Below are positions 49,340-61,600 of a stretch of 64,000 bases of DNA, piece by piece. Below the pieces are notes generated by a model that saw only the letters and a program-made list of their open reading frames with translations, ran no database searches and was not told where the DNA came from. Position 1 is the stretch's first letter. Every line of letters begins with the position of its first letter. Source of the stretch: Nitrincola sp. (GTDB lineage: Bacteria > Pseudomonadota > Gammaproteobacteria > Pseudomonadales > Balneatricaceae); assembly GCA_021208565.1 (NCBI GenBank), contig JAJOJN010000062.1, positions 1-64,000 of the forward strand, read 5' to 3'. The position numbers and the translations under genes were made by a program.

Positions 49340-50015
49340 ATGACAGACCCGATGAAAGACCTGAAAAAAACGTTTGAAGACGCGATGAAGCCAGTCACAG
49401 ATAGCTTTAATGAAGCGATGAAGCCAATGAAAGAGCTTTCTGACAGTTTCATGAAGCAAGCTGAAGAGCAATTTGAGCCAGTAAAAGAGAAATTTACTCC
49501 GGCTATCGAAATGGCAGAAATCAACCGTAAAACCGCTGAAAAGCTTATGGCTATTCAAGCTGACTACGTATCAGATTTTGTCAATGCTAGTTTGGCTCAA
49601 TTCAAGTCTCTTGTAGATGCTAAAGATCCTAAAGAAGCGATCAAACTCCAGATCGAATTCTTAAAGACGTTGGATGCTAAATTCACAGATGTTGCTGAAA
49701 AAGAATTGGCAACGATGTCTGAAGCGAAAGATCAACTCACTGAAATCGTCGAAAAAAAGCATTGCAGACCTAAGCGATGCACCTTTTATGAACGAGTTCA
49801 AACAGTTTGATCTGAGCAAGTTTGATCTGTCTAAGTTGATGCCAACAACGGCTCCAGCTAAAGCAAAAGCACCGGCTAAAGCGGCAGCACCTGCTGCACC
49901 TAAAGCAGAAGTTGCTGAAAAGCCTGTGGCAGCTGCAGCGAAGCCAGCGGCTAAACCCGCTACCGCACGTAAAGCAGCAGCTCCAGCGGCTAAACCAGCT
50001 TCAGACAACAGTTAA
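49340..50015 (+). CDS. Phasin with Ala/Lys/Pro-rich histone-like tail, frameshifted
   Basis: A second phasin of about 225 residues. Residues 1-45 add DPMKDLKKTFEDAMKPVTDS and repeats of EAMKP/MKEL. Residues about 50-150 match the first phasin (AEINRKTAEKLMAIQADYV). The called frame ends at FYERVQTV. Removing one A from the seven-A run near 49755 gives EKSIADLSDAPFMNEFKQFDLSKFDLSKLM and a C-terminal tail of about 55 residues made of Ala, Lys and Pro (TAPAKAKAPAKAAAPAAPK, AKPAAKPATARKAAAP). Such tails in PhaF-type phasins bind DNA and help share granules between daughter cells. The GGATCACACC site precedes the ATG. Confidence 0.85.
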
Positions 50016-50043
50016 TCATAACGATTACAGCTGAATAATTGAT

Positions 50044-50069
50044 AAAGGGCCTTAATTTAGGCCCTTTTT
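50044..50069 (+). terminator. Terminator after the second phasin
   Basis: AAAGGGCC pairs with GGCCCTTT around TTAATTTA, followed by T residues. It ends the phasin transcript ahead of the MATE gene. Confidence 0.9.
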
Positions 50070-50153
50070 AATTTGTTTTAAGTAAAAGGTCGTTAAAGCT
50101 TTATATCTTGGTTATAGTGCTTCACAACTGATTGAAGCCTGTGATGTTCACTG

Positions 50154-51470
50154 ATGAACCTAAATACCGCCCCACTTCACAAAGCCTTTTGGCATTACAC
50201 TCTCCCCTCTTTAGCCGCCTTACTGGTCAGTGGTACCTATCAAATCATTGATGGTATTTTTGTCGGTCATTATGTTGGTGCCAATGGACTAGCAGGCATT
50301 AACTTTGCTTGGCCCTTTATTGGCGTTCTGCTCGCCGTGGGAATGATGCTGGGAATCGGAAGTGGTGCACAGGCTTCGCTTTCAATGGGAGCTAAAGAGG
50401 TTTTGCTTGCTAGAAGATATATCAGTGCAGGCCTGTTTTTACCTATTATACTGGGCCTTCCGTTGGCCATTATCCTTGTAACCAATATCGACCTGTTTCT
50501 CAGTATTCAAGGGGCTACTGATGATGCCGCCAAGTTTGGCAGGGATTACCTTCTTGTCATGACATTGGGTTCTCCCATTGTTATGGCCAGTATTGTTTTC
50601 CCTTTCCTAGTTAGAAATCTAGGAGCGCCAAGAATGGCAACCCTAGCGATTTTAGTAGGTGCCGTTTTCAATATTATCTTTGATGCCATTTTTATTGCCT
50701 GGCTTGGCTGGGGGCTAAGAGGCGCGGCATTCGCCACTTTGTTAGCAGAATCACTTTCCATTCTCCTGTGTCTTTATACCCTTTTGTATAAGCAGCAACA
50801 GGTCAGATTAATCCTTAAGGACCTCCTACCTCAGTTAGTGATTGTAAAACGAATCCTGACCACCGGCTTTTCAAGCATGATTATGTATCTCTACATCAGT
50901 TTTTCAGTAGTGTTACACAATCTGTTACTGATGAAGTACGGTTCCAGCCTCGAAGTAGCTGCCTACAGTATCACTGGATATTTGATGGCATTCTATTATC
51001 TCGCCGCAGAAGGTGTTGCGGGGGGTATGCAGCCTTTGGTGAGTTATTACTATGGTTCGAAACAGATAGAGCGTGTAAAGCAAACTTTCATTCTAGCCCT
51101 CAAAGTGGGTGTGGGTAGTGGAATTCTCTTTACACTAATGATGTTAATCGCACCAGCTTACTTCGCCGCTGTGTTTAATCGACATGACGAGCAACTCCTT
51201 GATATTACAGTTTTAGCGATTCGACTACAGCTATTCGCGCTTTTTTTTAGACGGTTTTCTTGTGATTGCCGCTTGTTGGTTTCAAGCCTTGGGCAAAGGC
51301 AGACCTGCTACTTTTGTCAGCATGGGAAATATTGTTATTCAACTGCCTTTTTTAGCTATACTGCGACTTTAATTGGGCAATCAGGTGTTTGGATAGCGAT
51401 GCCAGTATCTAACATCTGTTTATCTCTAGTGGTTATCTATTTGCTTTGGCAACAATTGAAAAAATTATAA
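50154..51470 (+). CDS. MATE-family multidrug efflux protein with compensated frameshift
   Basis: A membrane antiporter of about 438 residues with twelve predicted helices, expelling cationic compounds with Na+ or H+. Visible are the first-half pieces HYTLPSLAALLVSGTYQIIDGIFVG, GIGSGAQASLSMGA and FLVRNLGAPRMATLAILVGAVFNI. Between about 51241 and 51370 the frame is wrong: eight T should be seven, and a base is missing near 51370. The correct reading there is A-L-F-L-D-G-F-L-V-I-A-A-C-W-F-Q-A-L-G and on to IQLPFLAIL, a normal helix. The ORF looks intact only because the two errors cancel. Confidence 0.85.
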   Translation: MNLNTAPLHKAFWHYTLPSLAALLVSGTYQIIDGIFVGHYVGANGLAGINFAWPFIGVLLAVGMMLGIGSGAQASLSMGAKEVLLARRYISAGLFLPIILGLPLAIILVTNIDLFLSIQGATDDAAKFGRDYLLVMTLGSPIVMASIVFPFLVRNLGAPRMATLAILVGAVFNIIFDAIFIAWLGWGLRGAAFATLLAESLSILLCLYTLLYKQQQVRLILKDLLPQLVIVKRILTTGFSSMIMYLYISFSVVLHNLLLMKYGSSLEVAAYSITGYLMAFYYLAAEGVAGGMQPLVSYYYGSKQIERVKQTFILALKVGVGSGILFTLMMLIAPAYFAAVFNRHDEQLLDITVLAIRLQLFALFFRRFSCDCRLLVSSLGQRQTCYFCQHGKYCYSTAFFSYTATLIGQSGVWIAMPVSNICLSLVVIYLLWQQLKKL

Positions 51471-51494
51471 CGCTGTTCTCTAGAGGAAATTTTG

Positions 51495-52215
51495 ATGATT
51501 GCAAGTCGAATCATAGCGCATCGAGGATGTGCTGCCTTAGCGCCGGAAAACACCCTTGCCGCTATGAAAGTCACCCAATCACTGGGTATTGACTGGGTTG
51601 AAATAGATGCCAATTTATTGGCTGATGGGCGAGTTGTTATTTTTCATGACGATACGCTCGATCGATTAACGACTTCTCAGGGCGAACTTTCGACACTTAG
51701 TTTTCAATCCTTAGAACACTTGGATATAGGTAGTCATTTTTTCAACTGAGTTTCATGAGGAGCGTATTCCCTCGCTTGAAGAGATGCTCATTCACTTATC
51801 AGCCCAAAAAATAGGTCTCAATTTAGAGATTAAACGATACGACTACTTTACACCCGAGCAGATAGTAGATCCGACCATTACGGCTCTAGAAAATCACTGG
51901 CAGGATTTTGATCGGTTAATTATTTCCAGTTTTGATCATGAGATTCTAAAATTAATACACCAACGAAAACCCGATTGGAAACTCGGACAGTTATGGGAAG
52001 GTTTGCCTGAGAATTGGCAGGATTGGGTTGTTGCGATTAATGCTGTGAGTGTACACCTCTATCATGCGCTGTTAACAAAGGATCAAGCACACGCTATTAA
52101 AGAGGCTGGATTAGAGTTGTACGTTTATACGGTCAACAGTCCAGATGCTGCTGAGAAAATGTTTGCCATGGGCGTCGATGGTATTTTTACGGATGACCCG
52201 ACAGTGTTTAGTTGA
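51495..52215 (+). CDS. Glycerophosphodiester phosphodiesterase, frameshifted
   Basis: A cytoplasmic TIM-barrel phosphodiesterase (UgpQ-like, about 240 residues) that splits glycerophosphodiesters into glycerol-3-phosphate and an alcohol. It has IIAHRGCAALAPENT with the catalytic His, WVEIDANLLADGRVVIFHDDTLDRLT (Glu and Asp metal ligands, second His), and LEIKRYDY. The frame breaks near 51745. Removing one T (TTTTTT to TTTTT) joins GSHF to STEFHEERIPSLEEML. ATG 51495 has GAGGAAAT upstream; TTG 51492 is an alternative. There is no signal peptide, unlike periplasmic GlpQ. Confidence 0.88.
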
Positions 52216-52254
52216 GTAGCATCGACACCACATATAAAAACGTTTAGCTAAACC

Positions 52255-53466
52255 TTAAGTCCTTTTTGCTAAATTTGGAACGGGCCCTTCAATTCCCATT
52301 GCAAATCGAGTGACATGTGGCTTCGCAAAAGGCAGTTTGTCAGCGACGCCCAATCCAATATTACGTAACAGTTTTAAAGGTAAGTTATTGTTACTGAATA
52401 CATGGTAAAAGGCATCCATGGTTTGCATCATCAGTAAGTTCTGCTTGCGTCTGGCTTGCTCATATTTTTTCAGGGTATCTAGGCTATAGAACGCCTCACC
52501 TTGCGCCTCAGCCTCAAGCAACACCTCAGCCAACATGGCCACATCCATAAAACCGATATTGACGCCCTGCCCCGCAAGCGGATGGATCATGTGAGCTGCA
52601 TCTCCCGCCAATGCGACTCCTTCGGCAACGTAGGCTTGTGCATGTTGACGCCTGAGGGGAAAGAAACCTCGTTCCAAAAGTTGATCAATTTGACCAATCG
52701 ACTTAGGAAAGGTTTGATGGACGGCATCAAGAAATGCCTTATCAGATAATGCCATTAAGCGTTTGACTTGGTCGGGTGTGTTATACCATACCAGCGAGGC
52801 GTGATAGCCTGAAAGTGGCAAAAAAGCTAACGGACCTGTCGGTGTAAATTGCTGCCAAGTGATATCCTGTTGTGGATAGCTTGTCACTACGGAAGCAACC
52901 AACGCTTGTTGGTTGTAATCCCACTTGGTAATTCCGATTCCCGCTGCTTGTCGCACTCGCGACTCACCACCGTCAGCCCCGATCAATAAACGCCCAATAA
53001 TTTCTCGTCCATCCTCCAATTCAACAATACTTGAACCGGCCGAATAATCGACTCGACGCGTTTTGGCTGGACAAATTAAATCAACATTCGAGTGCTGCTT
53101 CAGTGTTTCCAGTAGTGCCAACTGGGTGATTCTGTTTTCGACAATATGCCCTAAATGGTTTTCACCGATTTGGTCTGAATCAAATAAGGTGGCGGTAGCT
53201 TCGCTGGCCTCCCATACTTTCATTCGACGATAAGGACAGCTACGACGAGAAATAATCCCATCCCAAGCACCAATGTTTTTGAGCAGCGTTTCAGAAGCGA
53301 CGCTAAGTGCTGAAACACGTAAATCATGAGGTTGCCCCGTTTCAAAAGCATCGGGATAAAGCCCTTCGATGACTGCCACTTGGTAGCGACTTCCACCTAA
53401 TGCACAGGCGATAGCAGCACCCACCATGCCGCCACCCACAATAACGATGTCATATTCAGTCTTCAT
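52255..53466 (-). CDS. Ubiquinone-biosynthesis flavin hydroxylase (UbiF/UbiH/UbiI family)
   Basis: An FAD monooxygenase of 403 residues that adds a hydroxyl to the ubiquinone ring. It has the FAD dinucleotide motif IVGGGMVGAAIACAL, a C-terminal FAD signature ALAGDAAHMIHPLAGQGVNIGFMD, and IGADGGESRVRQAAGIG in between. Members differ in which ring carbon they modify, and I cannot tell UbiF, UbiH or UbiI apart by eye; the C-terminus and length fit UbiF most. It follows serS by 12 bases on the same strand, so it may be read from the serS promoter. Confidence 0.85.
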   Translation of the reverse strand: MKTEYDIVIVGGGMVGAAIACALGGSRYQVAVIEGLYPDAFETGQPHDLRVSALSVASETLLKNIGAWDGIISRRSCPYRRMKVWEASEATATLFDSDQIGENHLGHIVENRITQLALLETLKQHSNVDLICPAKTRRVDYSAGSSIVELEDGREIIGRLLIGADGGESRVRQAAGIGITKWDYNQQALVASVVTSYPQQDITWQQFTPTGPLAFLPLSGYHASLVWYNTPDQVKRLMALSDKAFLDAVHQTFPKSIGQIDQLLERGFFPLRRQHAQAYVAEGVALAGDAAHMIHPLAGQGVNIGFMDVAMLAEVLLEAEAQGEAFYSLDTLKKYEQARRKQNLLMMQTMDAFYHVFSNNNLPLKLLRNIGLGVADKLPFAKPHVTRFAMGIEGPVPNLAKRT

Positions 53467-53478
53467 AGCGTCTTTCCC

Positions 53479-54753
<1,275 letters not shown>

Positions 54754-54789
54754 GTAAAACTCTTCCTGTGACAGTATGAATCAGACCGA

Positions 54790-55164
54790 TTAAAAGAATA
54801 AACGTGTAAACCACAGACCGACATAAAGCGCTGTGATACATAGAATTACGCTTAATAATACATAAATTAAGGCCGCTCCGGTATGCCCTTCATTGAGCAA
54901 GGTCACGGCTTCGAGCGAAAAAGTAGAAAAAGTAGTGAATCCACCTAAAAGACCCGTCATTAATAAAGGTCTTAACTCAGGTGAGAGACGAGCTTTTTCC
55001 ATGATAAGAACAAATGCTATCCCCATTAAAAAAGAGCCAACAACATTAATGCTCAAGGTGCCTATCGGGAGTTTCGTGTCCGATGAATTCAGCAATCCGC
55101 TAATCCAAAATCGGAGCATGGAGCCCAGCGCGCCGCCTAAAGCCACTGCCAAAAGATGCATCAT
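54790..55164 (-). CDS. crcB: Fluoride ion exporter (CrcB/Fluc)
   Basis: A small four-helix inner-membrane channel (about 125 residues) that exports fluoride. It has VALGGALGSMLRFWISGLL, PIGTLSINVVGSFLMGIAFVL (with the TLxxN pattern) and GLLGGFTTFSTFSLE, the family signature. The start is ATG 55164 (MMHLLAVALGG), 4 bases after the rarA stop; the longer frame to 55242 has no family support. In E. coli rarA is followed directly by serS; here crcB is inserted between them. Confidence 0.93.
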   Translation of the reverse strand: MMHLLAVALGGALGSMLRFWISGLLNSSDTKLPIGTLSINVVGSFLMGIAFVLIMEKARLSPELRPLLMTGLLGGFTTFSTFSLEAVTLLNEGHTGAALIYVLLSVILCITALYVGLWFTRLFF

Positions 55165-55168
55165 CACT

Positions 55169-56520
55169 TTATGTCTCGTCTTTATAACGTTGTTGAGAGC
55201 TAGACCTATCGCGTTCTTGTAAAACACGCAGTTTCTCAGCAATCTTTATCTCAAGACCACGAGGAACGGGTTGGTAGTATTGTCTATCCGCTATCGTTTC
55301 AGGCAGATAGACCTCACCGGCAGCATAGGCATCGGGTTCGTTATGTGCATATCGATAGCTGTCACCATATCCTTGCGCTTTCATCAAGGCTGTCGGTGCA
55401 TTACGAAGATGAGTGGGGACTTCATAGGCGGGATCTTGCCGAACATCGGCGCGACATTGGTTAAACGCTTGGTAAAGCGCGTTACTCTTGGGCGCACAAG
55501 CACAATAGACAGCCGCTTGCGCGATAGCTCTTTCCCCCTCGGCTGGCCCCACTCTCTCAAACGCATCCCAAGCGCAAGGGCGACTTGCATTGCTCTAGGG
55601 TCAGCATTGCCGATATCTTCTGAGGCGATCGCAACAAGCCTTCTGGCAACATATAAAGGGTCACAGCCGCCTTCCAACATGCGACAATACCAGTACAAAG
55701 CGCCATCGGGTGATGAACCACGAACGGATTTATGAAAAGCGGAAATCATGTCGTAGAAAAGATCACCGCCTTTATCGAAACGCCGACCACTGGATTGCAT
55801 CACCTCATCCAGCACACTCGCACTCACGTAATCCAACTCTGCTTGAGGCTCAGCAAGATCTGTTGCCAACTCAAGTAGATTTAGTGCACGGCGAGCATCT
55901 CCATCAGCAGCCATAACGAGCTGATCAAGAACACTCTCTTCAAATTTAAACTGACGCTGACCTAACCCTTTTTCTTGATCCGTCAGCGCACGGTCAATTA
56001 ACTCACGAATATCGTCTGCTTCAAGGGGGCGAAGAAGATAGACCCTAGCACGTGATAACAAAGCGTTATTCAATTCAAATGAAGGGTTTTCCGTGGTCGC
56101 ACCAATAAACACCACTGTGCCATCTTCAACGTAGGGCAAAAAAGCATCTTGCTGTGATTTGTTAAATCGATGAACCTCATCAACAAACAGCAGTGTTTTT
56201 CTTCCCCGTTGAGATCTTATCACCTTAGCTTCGTCTATGGCTTGGCGTATCTCTTTAACGCCTGATAGCACGGCGGACAGGGTGATAAAATGCGCATCAC
56301 TGTGATGGGCAATCAATCGAGCCAGGGTGGTTTTTCCAACACCAGGTGGCCCCCAAAGAATCATCGAGTGAATGTGCCCCTGCTCTATCGATTTTCTAAG
56401 GGGCTTATCCTTGGCTAAAAGATGCTTTTGACCCGAATATTCGTCTAGACGACGAGGACGCATCCTCGCCGCTAGAGGTTGGTAGGAATTTGAATGGGCA
56501 CTAGAAAATAGATCGGTCAT
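55169..56520 (-). CDS. rarA: Replication-associated recombination protein A, frameshifted
   Basis: An AAA+ ATPase of about 450 residues acting at stalled forks. Motifs are [20 protein letters not shown], Walker [15 protein letters not shown], Walker [21 protein letters not shown], sensor 1 [12 protein letters not shown], and the C-terminal tetramerisation domain ([20 protein letters not shown], then PRGLEIKI). The frame breaks near 55568. One missing G (GCGCTTGG for GCGGCTTGG) joins ALA to [21 protein letters not shown]. The ATG at 56520 overlaps the lolA stop (TAATG). Confidence 0.93.
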
Positions 56521-57143
56521 TAGAGTCCTGAATCAAGAATGACATCAATATCATCAGGCGGATCAAAGGTGAAAATAGACTCATCAAGCTCTGGATTAAG
56601 CTGCTGGTTGCTGAGTTGAATCATGGAGCGCTGACCCAAGGTGTCATCCAGCAAAAGCTCAGATAAAACTGAATCTTTGAACAACAATCTCACTCGAGAG
56701 AACATCACTTCTTGTGCTTACTTGGGGAGCAACTCAAACACAATCATATCGTCCTGTTGTTGAACCAACTCCACTTCATAGCGACGATCCAGTTCATGTA
56801 TACGTCCATTTAGGATTAGCGCCGGCGCACTTTCGGTGTTTTCGTCAGCCGGTTTACGTGTTGCCTGCTCTAAGTCAGGATCATAGATCCAGATAAATTC
56901 TCCATCAGATATAATTTCCTGTGGAAATGGAGAAACCGTAATCCAAGCAAATCTATCCGGGCGCTCAATGGCAAAATGGCCAGTTGAACTTTCACCACGA
57001 ACACCCTGTTCGTTAGTGATGAATTGATCAAAATCAGCGGTGAAACGATCATAACCCGATAGCAGTGACGCTAACTGGTCGATGGGTTGCGCCTGTAGGG
57101 TCATCGAAGCGCTTAACAGCAGTGTTGCAAAGAGTTTACGCAT
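56520..57143 (-). CDS. lolA: Outer-membrane lipoprotein chaperone LolA, interrupted by in-frame stop
   Basis: A periplasmic carrier (about 207 residues) taking lipoproteins from LolCDE to LolB; essential in E. coli. There is a signal peptide (LFATLLLSASMTLQAQ), then the LolA fold: FTADFDQFITNEQGV, GHFAIERPDRFAWITVSPFPQ, SDGEFIWIYDPDLEQ and the C-terminal FTFDPPDDIDVI. Unlike the other broken genes, the two pieces are in the same frame, separated by a TAA at 56718-56720 (ELLPK-stop-AQEVMFSRVRLLF). A single base change would repair it. It sits 11 bases after ftsK and overlaps rarA by one base. Confidence 0.9.
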
Positions 57144-57154
57144 GGCGTTTCCTT

Positions 57155-59728
57155 CTAATCTCTCGGGGGTGGTGGCGCTAAAACTTCACGTTGTCCATTA
57201 CTGCCAGCGGATGAAACGACACCTGCGGCTTCCATTGTTTCTATCATACGAGCGGCGCGGTTATAACCTATTTTCAGCTTACGCTGCACCGCTGATATGG
57301 AGGCTTTACGACTTTCGGTCACAAAAGCGACGGCTTCGTCATACAGCTCATCCTGCTCATCATCGAACATTCCACCTGAACCTCCGCCGAATGAACCTGC
57401 CTCTTCAACTCCACCAGACATAATTTCGTCTAGATAGTTCGGTGGTCCCATCTGTTTCCAAGCCTCAACGGTTCGATGAACTTCATCATCACTGACAAAG
57501 GCACCGTGAACACGGTTGGGTATACTCGTACCGGCGGGTAAATAAAGCATATCACCATAACCCAATAGGTTTTCAGCACCTGATTGATCGAGAATGGTTC
57601 TAGAATCTATTTTTGAAGAAACTTGGAAAGCGATTCGGGTCGGCACGTTGGCTTTAATAAGGCCAGTGATAACATCCACGGATGGACGTTGTGTCGCTAA
57701 GATTAAGTGAATACCGGCCGCTCGAGCTTTTTGTGCTATTCGAGCAATCAGTTCTTCGACTTTTTTTGCCAACCATCATCATCATGTCAGCAAATTCGTC
57801 AATCACAACCACAATATAGGGTAAGGTTGTTAAATTAGGTTTTGGCTCATCGGCAGGCAAACCGTAATCCTGAGGGTTCCAGAGAGGGTCCTTAAGGGGC
57901 TGCCCTTCTGCTTCAGCTTGTAACACCTTATCGTTATAGCCAGCAATGTTCCGGACACCCATTTTGGCCATCAAGCGGTAGCGTCTTTCCATCTCACCGA
58001 CACACCAGCGCAAACCACCAGCAGCCTCTTTCATATCCGTAATAACCGGAGTTAAGAGATGCGGAATACCCTCATAGATAGAGAGTTCAAGCATTTTGGG
58101 ATCAACTAGGATAAGACGAACTTCCTCTGGTGTCGCTTTGAAAAGTAAGCTCAGTAGCATAGCATTAACCCCGACTGACTTACCTGAACCGGTTGTTCCG
58201 GCCACTAGCAAGTGGGGCATTTTGGCTAAATTGGTGACCACTGGATTACCCGCAATATCATTACCTAGGGCCAGAGTTAGCTTAGATCGAGCCTCCAAAA
58301 AAGACTTGGAAGTCAGTACTTCACTGAGGTGAACTATTTGACGAGTTTCATTGGGTATTTCAACCCCTACATAAGATTTCCCCGGAATGACCTCAACAAC
58401 ACGGACGCTCGATACGGTCATGGAGCGCGCTAAGTCTTTTGACAGATTACTGATTTTGCTCGCTTTAACGCCGGGCGCGGGCTGAATCTCAAATCGAGTA
58501 ATGACAGGACCAGGATTGACTTCAACAACCTCCGCTATCACACCGAAATCTTTAAGCTTTTCTTCCAGAAGTCGAGACATCTGCTCGAGTTGTTCTTCAG
58601 AATATCCTTGAGTCTCCTTGACCTCAGCCTTATCCAAAAGATCCATAGAAGGTAATTCCATAGGCTTCTTTATTGAAAGTGTCGATTCGCTTAATTCATC
58701 CAAATTATCGACATCTTCTATGGGCTGATGCGTCTCAGATAAGGGAACGATTTTCAGTTGGCGACGCTGTTCTTGCTGATGTAGCGATAAATTAGAATCA
58801 ACCGAACGGCCGTTACTAAGGCTGTTGCTCACGATAGGGATTTCTAAATCGTTAACGCTGAACAAGTCATCGTCGGACTGGCTAGTATTACCAGCGCCAA
58901 AACCCGCCAACCCTTCATTTAGCTTAGGCTCTGAAAGCTGAGGCTCTTGTCGAACTCTAGCTACCATCGAGTCCAGTCTTGGCTCACGACGCATTCTATC
59001 CTCGGCAGATGAGGAGGTTACCGAAGGCTCAGGCTTAGGGCTTTTCTTGGGCAAACTCACTGATGGCATTGACACCTTAGGCATAGAAACTTTTGGCATA
59101 GACACAGCAGGAAGCTTTACTTTCTTGACAGAGCCCAGCTTACTGGGAAAACGACCAATGCTATCAATCACGCCAGCCATGAGATCTCCATAAATAGTGT
59201 AAGACCGAATAAGCATAAAACCCAAGCCAGCAATGTACTGCCATAAACACTCAAAACAGCAACAGAGATATCAGACAAGGCATGGCCGATAAGCCCTCCT
59301 GCGGTAAACGGGAAGCGCAAAGTTTCATTAGAAATATGAATAGACATGAGCATCGTCAAGCCGATCAACATGATCAGCGCACCGGAAAATCTCAGCATAA
59401 AGAAGGGAATGCCATCCAATATGCCAACTCTTCTCCTCAGTAAGAATCTGATGGCCGGCCAGATGATCAGTACGGGAATTAACCATGCCGCCAAGCCTGT
59501 AAACGATACCAACAGATCGGCTAACCAAGCACCTGCAGCGCCCGCAAGGTTGCTAATATTCGGCTGGTAGCCGGCATGCGACCAACCTGGATCTGAAGCG
59601 TCATAACTCCAAATAGCCAAAAACAAAAATAGCGCCACACCGATGACGACGATTAATCCTGCTTCTTTAAACACACGTGCCAAATGTTGACCTAGAGGTA
59701 ACGGTCGTGACATGCCCTGCTCACTCAC
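57155..59728 (-). CDS. ftsK: DNA translocase FtsK, frameshifted twice
   Basis: A membrane-anchored DNA pump of about 857 residues that acts at the septum and activates XerCD at dif. The N-terminal domain has four or five helices ([16 protein letters not shown] onward). The linker (about 185-400) carries repeats of VSMPK ([20 protein letters not shown]). The motor has Walker [16 protein letters not shown], Walker [16 protein letters not shown] and [18 protein letters not shown]. The C-terminal gamma domain ([33 protein letters not shown]) would read the polar 8-mers. Shifts: a lost G near 59185 (ISWLGVIDS) and an extra A near 57768 ([10 protein letters not shown]). GTG 59728 or ATG 59713 is the start. 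Confidence 0.95.
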
Positions 59729-59854
59729 TATACAAAATCCTTAACATTAACAAGGTTCGGAACCTTTATCGGTTTTTCACGTCCTATTGTGCCACAAACC
59801 ACACTCAATACAGGAGTGTTGATAGGTTACTATTATCTTTCTATTTGTTTATGA

Positions 59855-60860
<1,006 letters not shown>

Positions 60861-60868
60861 CTGTCTCG

Positions 60869-61600
60869 ATGATTCCATGGCTAGAGGGTGATAACTGCCC
60901 TTTTCCTCCTGTCAGCCAAGCGCTAGAACATCCTAATGGTCTTCTGGCTGCAGGAGGTGAGCTTTCACCTCGCCGCTTGTTGTCAGCCTATCGGCAAGGC
61001 ATCTTTCCTTGGTTTAACCCTGGTGAACCCATTCTCTGGTGGAGCCCAAACCCTAGGTGCGTGATAAAACCCAACCAATTACGCATTTCGCGCAGCCTTA
61101 GAAAAACGATTAAGCACCACCCTTACCGTATTACATTTGATCAAGCCTTCACTGAGGTAATGAAAGCCTGCGCTGAGCCCCGAGCCTATCAACAGGGAAC
61201 CTGGATAAGTCCGCGCATGATTCAGGCCTACACTCATTTACACCATCAAGGCGTTGCACATTCTGTTGAGGTTTGGGATGGCGAACTTTTAGTAGGTGGT
61301 CTATATGGTTTAGCCATAGGCTCACTCTTTTTTGGTGAGTCTATGTTTAGTCGTCGCACGAATACATCCAAAATCGCTTTTAGCTATTTATGCGTACAAC
61401 TTGATACTTGGGGATTTAACTTAATCGATTGCCAAGTTCATAACGAACACTTGGAAAGTTTAGGAGCCACATTGATTTCACGAGATACTTTTTGTTCAAT
61501 GTTAAAAAAGCATCTTGATGATTCTGTCACGCCAGATTGGATTTTTTCGATCGATTCTGATCTAGTGGCTGCGAAACGTGAATCAGGAGTAACTCTATGA
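60869..61600 (+). CDS. aat: Leucyl/phenylalanyl-tRNA--protein transferase
   Basis: A cytoplasmic enzyme of 243 residues of the N-degron pathway. It attaches Leu or Phe to N-terminal Lys or Arg so ClpS/ClpAP can degrade the protein. It has FPPVSQALEHPNGLLAAGGELSP, AYRQGIFPWFNPGEPILWWSPNPRCV, SVEVWDGELLVGGLYGLAIGSLFFGESMFS and DCQVHNEHLESLGA. The sequence is uninterrupted. Its stop and the bpt start overlap as ATGA (61597-61600). It lies beside clpA, whose protein unfolds its tagged products. Confidence 0.96.
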   Translation: MIPWLEGDNCPFPPVSQALEHPNGLLAAGGELSPRRLLSAYRQGIFPWFNPGEPILWWSPNPRCVIKPNQLRISRSLRKTIKHHPYRITFDQAFTEVMKACAEPRAYQQGTWISPRMIQAYTHLHHQGVAHSVEVWDGELLVGGLYGLAIGSLFFGESMFSRRTNTSKIAFSYLCVQLDTWGFNLIDCQVHNEHLESLGATLISRDTFCSMLKKHLDDSVTPDWIFSIDSDLVAAKRESGVTL

